The position numbers and the translations under genes are program-made. A model generated the notes under the pieces. It was not told the DNA's origin, ran no database searches, and saw nothing but the letters and a program-made list of their open reading frames with translations. This document shows positions 8,601 to 15,766 of a DNA stretch of 64,000 nt, one piece after another. Numbering within the stretch: position 1 is the first letter of the stretch; every line of letters begins with the position of its first letter. Source of the stretch: Bryobacterales bacterium F-183 (lineage in GTDB: Bacteria; Acidobacteriota; Terriglobia; Bryobacterales; Bryobacteraceae); NCBI GenBank assembly GCA_016865505.2, contig AP025252.1:3782001-3846000 (forward strand), given 5' to 3'.

Positions 8601-8992
8601 ATGCCGTACTTGCAGCTCACAATGTCGGCGGCTTTCCCTTCGCCACCTGGCTTGCCGTCCTCTCCGTAACTGACCACATCGGGTAGATCATCGTGCTCGC
8701 CCGGATACCGATAAATGTAAGCGTGTCCCCAGGGATCGGTTGGTAATGGATACTTCAAATATGGACCACTCCACGCATCGAGATTGTCCGGCTTTCGAAC
8801 TAGCGACAACAATCCACGATCCGTGGTCGGATACTGATTCGTGTCCAGCCTGTACTGGGCAAGTGCCGCCATGAAGTTATCGATCTGCACCCTGGCGGCC
8901 ACCCGTTTCGCATCGCCGTGATGCGACATCATCCGGCAGGCACAAGCTCCGGCGGTCAGGCAGAAGAGCGTCGTTAGGATACGAAAGGCCAT
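8597..8992 (-). CDS. GspG-like calcium-binding domain without a prepilin leader
   Basis: 131 residues. From about residue 28 it follows the true GspG next door closely: AKRVAARVQIDNF, YPTTDRGLLSL, DPWGHAYIYRYPGEH, YGEDGKPGGEGKAADIVS, including the acidic loop that binds calcium in GspG. The N-terminus differs completely: instead of the G/xTxxE prepilin helix it has MAFRILTTLFCLTAGACAC, a signal-peptide or weak lipobox-like segment. No upstream in-frame start restores a prepilin leader; the frame runs back into the gspG stop region. It would therefore be a periplasmic or lipid-anchored soluble GspG domain rather than a fibre subunit. It overlaps gspH by four bases and lies 16 bp after gspG, so it arose by tandem duplication. 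Confidence 0.85.
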   Translation of the reverse strand: MAFRILTTLFCLTAGACACRMMSHHGDAKRVAARVQIDNFMAALAQYRLDTNQYPTTDRGLLSLVRKPDNLDAWSGPYLKYPLPTDPWGHAYIYRYPGEHDDLPDVVSYGEDGKPGGEGKAADIVSCKYGI

Positions 8993-9008
8993 CGCCGCCG
9001 TGTTGCCG

Positions 9009-9446
9009 CTAGTTGCTCTTCCAACTCACGACGTCCGCCGCTTCACCCTCGCCACCTGGTTGACCATCCGCCCCCAGGCTGATGAGGTCCGGCTCATCGC
9101 CATGCTCGCCCGGATACCGGTACAAATACGGCCGGCCCCAGGGATCGAGCGGAACCTCCTGCGGCAGGTACGGTCCATTCCACGACGGCATATTCTCCGG
9201 CCGCTCTCGCAGCGGCTTCAGACCTTGCTCCGTCGTCGGGTAGAGACCTGTGTCGAGCTTGAACTGTCCCAGTGAGCCTAAGAAATTGTTGATCTGCACC
9301 TTCGCAGCCACGCGCTTCGCCTTGCCCGCTTGGTTCCAAAAGCGAGTTCCCACGATGCCCGCAAACAGAGCGATGATCGTCACCACCACCAGCATTTCGA
9401 TGATCGTGACACCGCGTTGCGACCTGCTACGTCTTCTTTTGTCCAT
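9009..9446 (-). CDS. gspG: Major pseudopilin GspG
   Basis: 145 residues. Basic leader, cleavage site SQRG/VTIIEMLVVVTIIALFAG with Glu at +5, then the GspG globular domain with WNGPYLPQEVPLDPWGRPY and the calcium loop SLGADGQPGGEGEAADVVSW, all hallmarks of the major pseudopilin that forms the piston fibre. Two ATGs lie six bases apart; the second (9446) is chosen because AGGAG lies six bases upstream of it, while the first directly abuts that site. It lies 15 bp after gspF. The adjacent GspG-like gene is a paralogue lacking the fibre-forming helix. Confidence 0.95.
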   Translation of the reverse strand: MDKRRRSRSQRGVTIIEMLVVVTIIALFAGIVGTRFWNQAGKAKRVAAKVQINNFLGSLGQFKLDTGLYPTTEQGLKPLRERPENMPSWNGPYLPQEVPLDPWGRPYLYRYPGEHGDEPDLISLGADGQPGGEGEAADVVSWKSN

Positions 9447-9461
9447 TGTCATCTCCTACTC

Positions 9462-10673
9462 TTACATCGCCACTTCGTTGAGGCTCGAAATTGCCATCAG
9501 CATACTCAAAATCAGGGTACCCAGAAGGACACCCATGATCAGAATGATGGCCGGTTCAAAGAACGCTGTAAATCGTTTGATGGCTTCGCGCGTCTCGGTT
9601 TCGTAAATGTCGGCCATGCGATGGAACATCACGTCTAGCTTGCCGGTCTCCTCACCTACAGTAAGCAGATGCGCGGCAAGCGGCGGAAACTCGCCGGTTT
9701 TGCGTAGAGGCCCCGCTAGACCCTCGCCCCGTTTCACGCCCTGCGATACCGCTTGCAAGGTGCCGGACATCCTCTTGTTGTTCAGAATCTTTTCGGCAAT
9801 CCCCAATGACTGTACCAACGGCACTGTATTGGCCACCAGCGTACCCATGGCGCGAGCAAACCGTGCTGTTTCCGCTTTGCGCAGCGCCACGCCCAGCAGT
9901 GGAATCTTCAGCCGGATGGTGTCCCACCAAAGTTTGCCGTCGAGCGTGCGAATGTAGGCGCGAAAGCCAAAGAACGCTGCCACCAACGCCGCGATCACCA
10001 GCAAACCATAGCTGCGAATGACGTAACTCGTCTCCACGAGAATGCGCGTTGGCGTAGGCATTGGCATGCGCGAATCCTCAAAAATCTGAGCGAACTTTGG
10101 CACAACAAAGTACATCAGAATGAAGATCGAGCCCGCACCGACAAATGACAACAAAGCAGGGTAAACCATGGCGGACGTGATGTAGCCTCGTAGCTCATCG
10201 CGAGTCTTTTCGAACTCAGCCAGACGTTCAAACACCACCGTGAGCGACCCTGACGCTTCACCTGCGCGCACCATGTTGATGTACAGCTCAGAGAAGTATT
10301 CCGGGTGAGACGCCAGTGAGTCGGCAAAGCTCTTGCCGCCCTTCAGCGTGCGCAGGACTTCACCCAATAGGTCGCGGAACTGCTTCTTCTCAGTGAGCTC
10401 AATCGTGATGCCCAACGCGCGATCGAGCGGAATTCCTGAATTCAAGAGCGTCGCGATCTCTTGCGTGAAGAACAGAATGTCCTTCTTCTTGCCGCCGCCA
10501 AACTTCGGCAACTCAAACGACAACCCGCCGGACTTCTGCTCGACCCCGACATAGATCGGCGTCAGGCCCTGCCGCGCCAATTCGCGAGCCACGGACTTTT
10601 CGTTCTCGCCCGTCAGCGTACCCGCCCTGGGCTTGCCGTCCGCCGCTACCGCTTTGAAGTGAAACGTCGTCAC
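9462..10673 (-). CDS. gspF: T2SS inner-membrane platform protein GspF
   Basis: 403 residues, standard for GspF/PilC. N-terminal cytoplasmic part (FHFKAVAADGKPRAGTL; EIATLLNSGIPLDRAL), first duplicated T2SSF domain (about 70-190), membrane helix about 172-195, second domain (about 270-390) with RFARAMGTLVANTVPLVQSL, and final membrane helices at 375-397. GspF is the polytopic core around which the ATPase and pseudopilins work. It is 6 bp downstream of gspE and 15 bp upstream of gspG, in the usual E-F-G order. Confidence 0.95.
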   Translation of the reverse strand: MTTFHFKAVAADGKPRAGTLTGENEKSVARELARQGLTPIYVGVEQKSGGLSFELPKFGGGKKKDILFFTQEIATLLNSGIPLDRALGITIELTEKKQFRDLLGEVLRTLKGGKSFADSLASHPEYFSELYINMVRAGEASGSLTVVFERLAEFEKTRDELRGYITSAMVYPALLSFVGAGSIFILMYFVVPKFAQIFEDSRMPMPTPTRILVETSYVIRSYGLLVIAALVAAFFGFRAYIRTLDGKLWWDTIRLKIPLLGVALRKAETARFARAMGTLVANTVPLVQSLGIAEKILNNKRMSGTLQAVSQGVKRGEGLAGPLRKTGEFPPLAAHLLTVGEETGKLDVMFHRMADIYETETREAIKRFTAFFEPAIILIMGVLLGTLILSMLMAISSLNEVAM

Positions 10674-10679
10674 AGCGCG

Positions 10680-12332
10680 TTAAAACTCCTGGGTCACACG
10701 CATCACTTCATCTGCCGTCGTGACGCCTTCGCGAACCTTCTTCCAGCCATCCTCACGCAGCGTGTTCATGCCGTTTCGCTTGGCCGCCGCCGTCAGAATC
10801 GACGCGTCCTCATTCTTCATGATGAGTGACCGGATCTCGTCGTTCAGCTCCATCTGCTCAAAGATCCCGATACGGCCGGTGTAGCCGGACCCAAAGCAGT
10901 TCTCGCAACCTTGGCCCTGAAATACATGCACAACCTCGCCCGTCGGCGACACGCGCGTGCCCGCCGGAGCCTTGCAGTGCGGGCAAATACGCCGGACCAG
11001 ACGCTGCGCTAAAACAGACACTAGGGACGACGTAATCAGGTAGTTCTCCACACCCATGTCGGTCAAGCGCGTGATGGCGCTAGGCGCGTCGTTGGTGTGC
11101 AGCGTCGAGTACACAAAGTGTCCGGTGAGCGCGGACCGAATCGCGATGTCCGCCGTTTCGCGATCACGAATTTCGCCGATCATGATGACGTCCGGGTCCT
11201 GGCGGACAATGTGCCGAAGTCCCGCGGCAAACGTCAGTCCGATGGTGGGATTGACGTGGATCTGGTTGATCCCGTCCATCTGATATTCGACCGGGTCCTC
11301 AATCGTGATGATCTTTTTGTCGCTTTGATTGATCAGCTTCAACGCGCTGTACAGGGTCGTCGACTTGCCGCTACCCGTAGGACCGGTCACCAGAAAAATG
11401 CCATGCGGGAGCTTCGTATAGTGCTCCATGCGATCGAGCATGCCGCCCGTGAAGCCGAGCTTCCGAAGGTCGTAAAAATCGCCCGCGGAACGATCCAGAA
11501 TACGCATTACGACGCTTTCGCCGTACAGCGTCGGCAGCGTCGACACACGCAAGTCGATCTCGCGGCCCACGCTCTTGATCTTGATGCGTCCGTCCTGCGG
11601 CAAGCGGCGTTCGGCGATGTTTAACTTCGCCATCAGCTTGATGCGCGAAATGATCGCGGCCTTCAATTCCTTCGGTGGGGAATCCTGGTTGTACAGCACA
11701 CCGTCGATGCGATAACGGATGCGGAAGTCTTTTTCAAACGGCTCGACGTGGATATCGCTCGCGCGCTTTTCGACAGCTGAGGCGATCATCGCATTCACCA
11801 GCCGGATCACCGGAGCTTCGCTTGCCATATCGCGAAGCTGTTCCAGATCTTCGTTGCCTTCCATCGTGCCGCCCTGGAAGTCCAGGGCGTCCGATGTCTT
11901 GCCCGGCGCGTGTACGTAATGCTTTTCGATCGCGTCCAGCAGTTCGGCTTCTGTAGCCAGCACCGGCTCTACCCGCAGACCCGTGCAGTTCCGTACCGCC
12001 GCGATGGTTTCAAAGTCCAGCGGGTCGGCCATTGCGAGCCGTACCGTCTGGTCTTGAATGGCAATCGGAAGTACGCGGAATTGCCGCAAAAACCGTGGCG
12101 ACAGCGTCTCTAACTCTGGCGATGTCGCCGGCGGCTGACCGTCGATGGTGACCAGTTGGATGCCCAGTTGATCGCTCAACGCGGCCATCACGTCGCGCAT
12201 GGCGACAAAGCCGAGGTCCACCAGGATCTTGCCGATCTTGTCGCCGCCGCGATCTTTTTGCAGTTCCAGTGCCCGGTCAATATCTTCGGGCGTGGCGAGT
12301 TTGCGCGAAATGAGGATTTCGCCCAGGCGCAT
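10680..12332 (-). CDS. gspE: T2SS assembly ATPase GspE
   Basis: 550 residues. N-terminal N1E/MshEN-type domain (about 1-145), then the secretion ATPase core with Walker A GPTGSGKST at 317-325, Walker B DPDVIMIGEIRD at 379-390, the His box STLHTNDA, and a zinc-binding pair C450xxC453 and C476xxC479 typical of GspE/PilB. It powers pseudopilus extension from the cytoplasmic face through GspL and GspF. The gene follows the secreted unknown gene by 4 bp and precedes gspF by 6 bp. PilB is the alternative name, but the downstream pseudopilin set G-H-I-J-K and the secretin make GspE the better call. Confidence 0.95.
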   Translation of the reverse strand: MRLGEILISRKLATPEDIDRALELQKDRGGDKIGKILVDLGFVAMRDVMAALSDQLGIQLVTIDGQPPATSPELETLSPRFLRQFRVLPIAIQDQTVRLAMADPLDFETIAAVRNCTGLRVEPVLATEAELLDAIEKHYVHAPGKTSDALDFQGGTMEGNEDLEQLRDMASEAPVIRLVNAMIASAVEKRASDIHVEPFEKDFRIRYRIDGVLYNQDSPPKELKAAIISRIKLMAKLNIAERRLPQDGRIKIKSVGREIDLRVSTLPTLYGESVVMRILDRSAGDFYDLRKLGFTGGMLDRMEHYTKLPHGIFLVTGPTGSGKSTTLYSALKLINQSDKKIITIEDPVEYQMDGINQIHVNPTIGLTFAAGLRHIVRQDPDVIMIGEIRDRETADIAIRSALTGHFVYSTLHTNDAPSAITRLTDMGVENYLITSSLVSVLAQRLVRRICPHCKAPAGTRVSPTGEVVHVFQGQGCENCFGSGYTGRIGIFEQMELNDEIRSLIMKNEDASILTAAAKRNGMNTLREDGWKKVREGVTTADEVMRVTQEF

Positions 12333-12336
12333 GGTG

Positions 12337-12843
12337 CTAATTTTCCTGCAGCTTGACGGCTGCGTCTTTCTTCCGCTGCGTCGTCGCGATCAACTGCGAT
12401 GGCAACCCTGCGGGATCTTCCCACGAATACTTCAACAACGTCACGCCAACCACAAGGTTGTCGTTATCGGCTACTTCCGGAAACCACGTACGAGCCGTTG
12501 CCGCGCCGGTCTTCACCAGTTCTTTCAACTTCGGCAGCCGCTGCAACTTGGTGTCGCGATGCCGCGCAATCGATTCCTTCGAGATATTCGGATTGAACGG
12601 ACTCACGGTCGGCCCGGTGACCAGGTTGACCTCAGCCGTCATCACCACGCCGTACCCTTCGATGTAGATCGCACGGCTCGTGCCCAGCAGGATGTTTGGA
12701 TCTTCCGGCCACTGCTTCTGAATGAGATTGTCAAAGCGCAACTCCGCCTCGCGCAGGACGGCGCGTGTCGGCTTGCCGCCATTGTCGACGGTAAAAGCCG
12801 CGGGGGTGAACAGCAAAAAGGCAAGAAGCAGAGGGGTCCGCAT
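12337..12843 (-). CDS. Secreted protein between anti-sigma factor and gspE, function unknown
   Basis: 168 residues with a clear signal peptide (MRTPLLLAFLLFTPAAF). The mature part holds GTSRAIYIEGYGVVMTAEVN, followed by ARHRDTKLQRLPKLKELV and a short C-terminal domain. I do not recognise a named family. The gene sits 3 bp after the anti-sigma gene and 4 bp before gspE, so it must be co-transcribed. A periplasmic protein made together with the sigma/anti-sigma pair could sense envelope state and act on the anti-sigma factor; this is inference from position only. Confidence 0.78.
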   Translation of the reverse strand: MRTPLLLAFLLFTPAAFTVDNGGKPTRAVLREAELRFDNLIQKQWPEDPNILLGTSRAIYIEGYGVVMTAEVNLVTGPTVSPFNPNISKESIARHRDTKLQRLPKLKELVKTGAATARTWFPEVADNDNLVVGVTLLKYSWEDPAGLPSQLIATTQRKKDAAVKLQEN

Positions 12844-12846
12844 AAA

Positions 12847-13428
12847 TTACTGGAGTCCGGCGCTCATCTTCTGGAAACTATTCACGCGATTCAGCAGGAT
12901 CTTGTTCTGCTCTTCAAACGCGATCAGCAAGCCTTGGCGATCCATCTCGGACCGTTTCTCCGCCGCCTGCAGCAACTCTGCCGTACGCTTCACCTGCCGC
13001 TCTTCGACAACGGCCACAGCCTTTGCCACAGCCTGATCAATCCGCTGCTGAATCTGCTCTTCACCCACAGTAGCCGCAGGCGTAGCCGAAGCCGCCACTT
13101 GTTGTACGGCAGGCGCGACAGGCCGCGTCGCCACCGCGTGGAACACCAATGCCGCCGCCAGCATCCCTGCCGACGCAAAGCCCAACTGTGGACCCGAACT
13201 CCACATGCGCTGCCACCACGTCGGTTCAAACACTTTGTCCGAAACAAACGCAATGCGCTTCGGGACTTCTTCCTCGCGCAAAGCGCCCAGCGATGCGAAC
13301 GTCAACTCCAATCGCGACAATTCCTCGCGGCACGTCATGCACGACTTCACGTGCGACTCTACGCTCTTGCGTTCCGCCGCCGTCGCTTCTCCGAGCGAAA
13401 ATGCCTTTAAATCCAGTCCGCAGTCCAT
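12847..13428 (-). CDS. Membrane-anchored zinc-finger anti-sigma factor
   Basis: 193 residues. An N-terminal zf-HC2 segment with H-x3-C-x2-C (VESHVKSCMTC at about 25-35) is the anti-sigma ZAS motif. A transmembrane helix follows (about 86-104, LGFASAGMLAAALVFHAVA). The extracytoplasmic part is an Ala-rich coiled coil (about 125-185, EEQIQQRIDQAVAKAVAVVEERQ). It starts 9 bp downstream of the ECF sigma gene, the usual sigma/anti-sigma arrangement. It should hold the sigma factor at the membrane until a signal, possibly secretion stress given the operon, releases it. Confidence 0.88.
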   Translation of the reverse strand: MDCGLDLKAFSLGEATAAERKSVESHVKSCMTCREELSRLELTFASLGALREEEVPKRIAFVSDKVFEPTWWQRMWSSGPQLGFASAGMLAAALVFHAVATRPVAPAVQQVAASATPAATVGEEQIQQRIDQAVAKAVAVVEERQVKRTAELLQAAEKRSEMDRQGLLIAFEEQNKILLNRVNSFQKMSAGLQ

Positions 13429-13437
13429 TTCGTTCTC

Positions 13438-14016
13438 TTACCTCTGTGCCTGCATCGGAGCGAGCACGTCTTTTAACAGGTCTAGCGCCGTGTACAACCG
13501 CGACTTTACGGTCGATACCGGGATACCCAGAACCTCTGCCATCTCTTCAAACTTGAAGCCTTGGAACACCTTCAAGAGCACCGCTTCCCGCTGTTCCGGC
13601 GTCAACCGGCCGAGCGCACTTTCGACGGTGAGCGACAACTCCATCGGGTACATCCGCCCGCCGGTCAAGTTCGCGGTCGAAGGATCGTAGGTGATCTCGG
13701 CATCGTCCAACCGGTTCTTCCGCAGCAGCGAGTACGCCTCGTTATGCGCGATCCGGAACAGCCACCCCGAAAATCGCGCCGGATCTTCCAGCTTGGGCAG
13801 CGCCTGGTACGCCTTTAAGAAGACGTCCTGCGTCAAGTCCATCGCATCTTCGCGATCCCCAACCAGCCGGTACAGATAATTGAAGACGCGCTTCTCCCAA
13901 CGCGACACCAGAAGGTTGTAGGGTTCAACCTGCCCCTTCCTGGCTTTCGCGATCAGATCGCGGTCTTCCACCTCGCGGAATATCAGACGTTCGGCTCCGT
14001 ATGTATCAAGACGCAT
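13438..14016 (-). CDS. ECF-type RNA polymerase sigma factor
   Basis: 192 residues. Region 2 contains EDAMDLTQDVFLKAYQALPK and FSGWLFRIAHNEAYSLLRK; region 4 contains LTPEQREAVLLKVFQGFKFEE and the helix-turn-helix IPVSTVKSRLYTALDLL. There is no region 1 or 3, which makes it a group IV (ECF) factor of the RpoE/SigW sort. The cognate anti-sigma gene follows after 9 bp and the T2SS genes continue on the same strand with gaps of at most 16 bp, so the sigma factor is likely to control its own operon. No confident promoter motif could be picked in the 26-bp gap behind the symporter gene; its promoter may lie inside that gene. Confidence 0.92.
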   Translation of the reverse strand: MRLDTYGAERLIFREVEDRDLIAKARKGQVEPYNLLVSRWEKRVFNYLYRLVGDREDAMDLTQDVFLKAYQALPKLEDPARFSGWLFRIAHNEAYSLLRKNRLDDAEITYDPSTANLTGGRMYPMELSLTVESALGRLTPEQREAVLLKVFQGFKFEEMAEVLGIPVSTVKSRLYTALDLLKDVLAPMQAQR

Positions 14017-14042
14017 CTGCCCGCCAAAAAGACGGAGCAGTG

Positions 14043-15653
14043 TTATGTCTCGATTTTAGAACGGCTTGCGGTGAAGGCACTGATCGCGAGTCCGGCCAGG
14101 ATCACGGCAAAGGCGCCGATGACGTTGTACCAGAGAAACGCGATGCTCGTGTAGAACTTGCAGAAAAAGATGGCCGCCTCGCCGATCAGGACGCCCCCAA
14201 AGGCACCCGCCGGCGTACAGCTTTTGAAGAAGAACGCCAGTACAAACACGCCCAGCATCCCGCCATAAAACAGCGACCCGATCATGTTCACGGCCTCGAT
14301 CAGCGCGCCAAAGTTGCCGCCAAAACTCGCGAACCCCATCGCGTACAAACCCCAGAACGCGGTGAACACGCGCGATGCCCAAAGGTACTGGCTGTCGGTC
14401 GCCCGAGGGCGTATGTACCTCTTATAGACGTCGATCACAGTAACCGTCGCCAGCGAATTGATCTCGCCGGAAATCGCCGACATCGCCGCCGAAAAGATCA
14501 CGCCGATGATCAGGCCGACAAACCCGATCGGCAGGTACTTGGTGACGAACCCCAAAAAGATGTAGTTGGTGTCGTTGAAACCCGGCCGTACCGACGCCTG
14601 TGCCTCTTTGCGAATGGCATCGAATCGCTTCTGCGCCTCGCGAAATGCCGGACCATCGCCTGCCCTCGCCGCTGCCGCACGCTCTTCAAAGGCCTTGTCG
14701 TACGTCGCCTGGTTGATGGTCGCCTTCTCTACGGGATGAAAGATCACCGGCGGCTTCTCGAACACGAAGAACACAAACACCATCGCGCCAATGAACAGGA
14801 TTAGAAACTGCATCGGGATCTTGGCGACGGCGTTAAACAGTAGGCTGATCCGGCTCTCGGTAATCGACTTGCCCGTCAGATACCGCTGCACCTGCGATTG
14901 GTCCGTCCCAAAGTACGCCAGCGCCAGGAACATGCCGCCAATCAACCCGCTCCAGATGTTGTACCGGTCGTTCGGGTCAAAGTTCGTGGTCACCGGATTG
15001 AGGCGTCCGGCCATACCCGCGACGTCCAATGCCTTCGAAAAGGTAATGTCCGCCGGCAGCAGGTGAATCGCGGTGAACAGCGCGAAGAGCAGCGACAGCA
15101 TGATCACGGCCATCTGCTGGACATCCGCCCAGGTCACCGCCTTGATGCCGCCCATCGTCGTGTACAGCACTACCAGGCTTCCCATCAGCACCACGGTCGC
15201 GCGATCGTCCCAGCCCAGAATCACCGACAGCACCACGCACGGCGCATACAGCGAGATCCCCGCACCCAGGCCGCGCTGCACCAGAAAGATCACCGTCACC
15301 AGCGCGCGAGTACGGGCATCAAAGCGTTTTTCCAGATACTCGTACGCCGTATAAACGCCAGAGTTGTGAAAGATGGGCACCGCAATCGCCGAAATCACAA
15401 TCATCGCCAGCGGCAGTCCAAAATAGAACTGCACAAAGCGCATGCCGTCGACATAGGCCTGCGCAGTGGTCGAAATAAAGGTGATCGCGCTCGCCTGCGT
15501 GGCCATGATGGACAGTCCCATCGCGTACCACGGCATCGACTTCCCAGCCAGCAGGTACTGATCAACCGTCCCGGACTTCCGTCCCCGCCACATCCCGTAG
15601 CTGACCAGAAACACCAGCCAGCTGAACATCACCACCCAATCGAGTGGTCTCAT
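14043..15653 (-). CDS. Sodium:solute symporter (SSS family)
   Basis: 536 residues with about 13 to 14 membrane helices. Family signatures include the N-terminal GTVDQYLLAGKSMPWYAMGLS segment, GLPLAMIVISAIAVPIF, and the SGEINSLATVTVIDVYKRYI stretch of the SglT-like branch. A charged cytoplasmic loop of about 75 residues (EKATINQATYDKAFEERAAA and on) is inserted in the C-terminal half. It would couple Na+ entry to uptake of a sugar, amino sugar or similar solute. The ATG overlaps the stop of a very small membrane-protein gene by four bases, and the secreted PIG-L deacetylase lies just upstream, so an N-acetyl sugar or its deacetylated product is a plausible substrate (inference). Confidence 0.92.
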   Translation of the reverse strand: MRPLDWVVMFSWLVFLVSYGMWRGRKSGTVDQYLLAGKSMPWYAMGLSIMATQASAITFISTTAQAYVDGMRFVQFYFGLPLAMIVISAIAVPIFHNSGVYTAYEYLEKRFDARTRALVTVIFLVQRGLGAGISLYAPCVVLSVILGWDDRATVVLMGSLVVLYTTMGGIKAVTWADVQQMAVIMLSLLFALFTAIHLLPADITFSKALDVAGMAGRLNPVTTNFDPNDRYNIWSGLIGGMFLALAYFGTDQSQVQRYLTGKSITESRISLLFNAVAKIPMQFLILFIGAMVFVFFVFEKPPVIFHPVEKATINQATYDKAFEERAAAARAGDGPAFREAQKRFDAIRKEAQASVRPGFNDTNYIFLGFVTKYLPIGFVGLIIGVIFSAAMSAISGEINSLATVTVIDVYKRYIRPRATDSQYLWASRVFTAFWGLYAMGFASFGGNFGALIEAVNMIGSLFYGGMLGVFVLAFFFKSCTPAGAFGGVLIGEAAIFFCKFYTSIAFLWYNVIGAFAVILAGLAISAFTASRSKIET

Positions 15654-15766
15654 GCCGGACGGTAAGCCTTTGTGAACAGATAGAACAGCGTGATGATCGC
15701 CGCCAGATACAGCACGATCCCGATATAAATCCGCTTCCAGTTAATTGCGTCTGGCGCTGTTGGCAC
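15650..15766 (-). CDS. Single-helix membrane miniprotein (38 residues) coupled to the symporter
   Basis: A GTG at 15766 with a strong GGAGG site seven bases upstream opens a 38-codon frame ending at 15650. The product has a short polar start, the segment NWKRIYIG, one membrane helix (IVLYLAAIITLFYLF) and a basic end, TKAYRPA. It overlaps the 3' end of the PIG-L gene by 26 bp in another frame and its TGA overlaps the symporter ATG (ATGA). Coupled overlaps on both sides, a textbook ribosome site and a helix-like sequence argue that it is a real gene. Small accessory subunits are known for some SSS transporters (for example DUF4212 and DUF997/YhdT), but this one is shorter. Confidence 0.72.
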   Translation of the reverse strand: MPTAPDAINWKRIYIGIVLYLAAIITLFYLFTKAYRPA

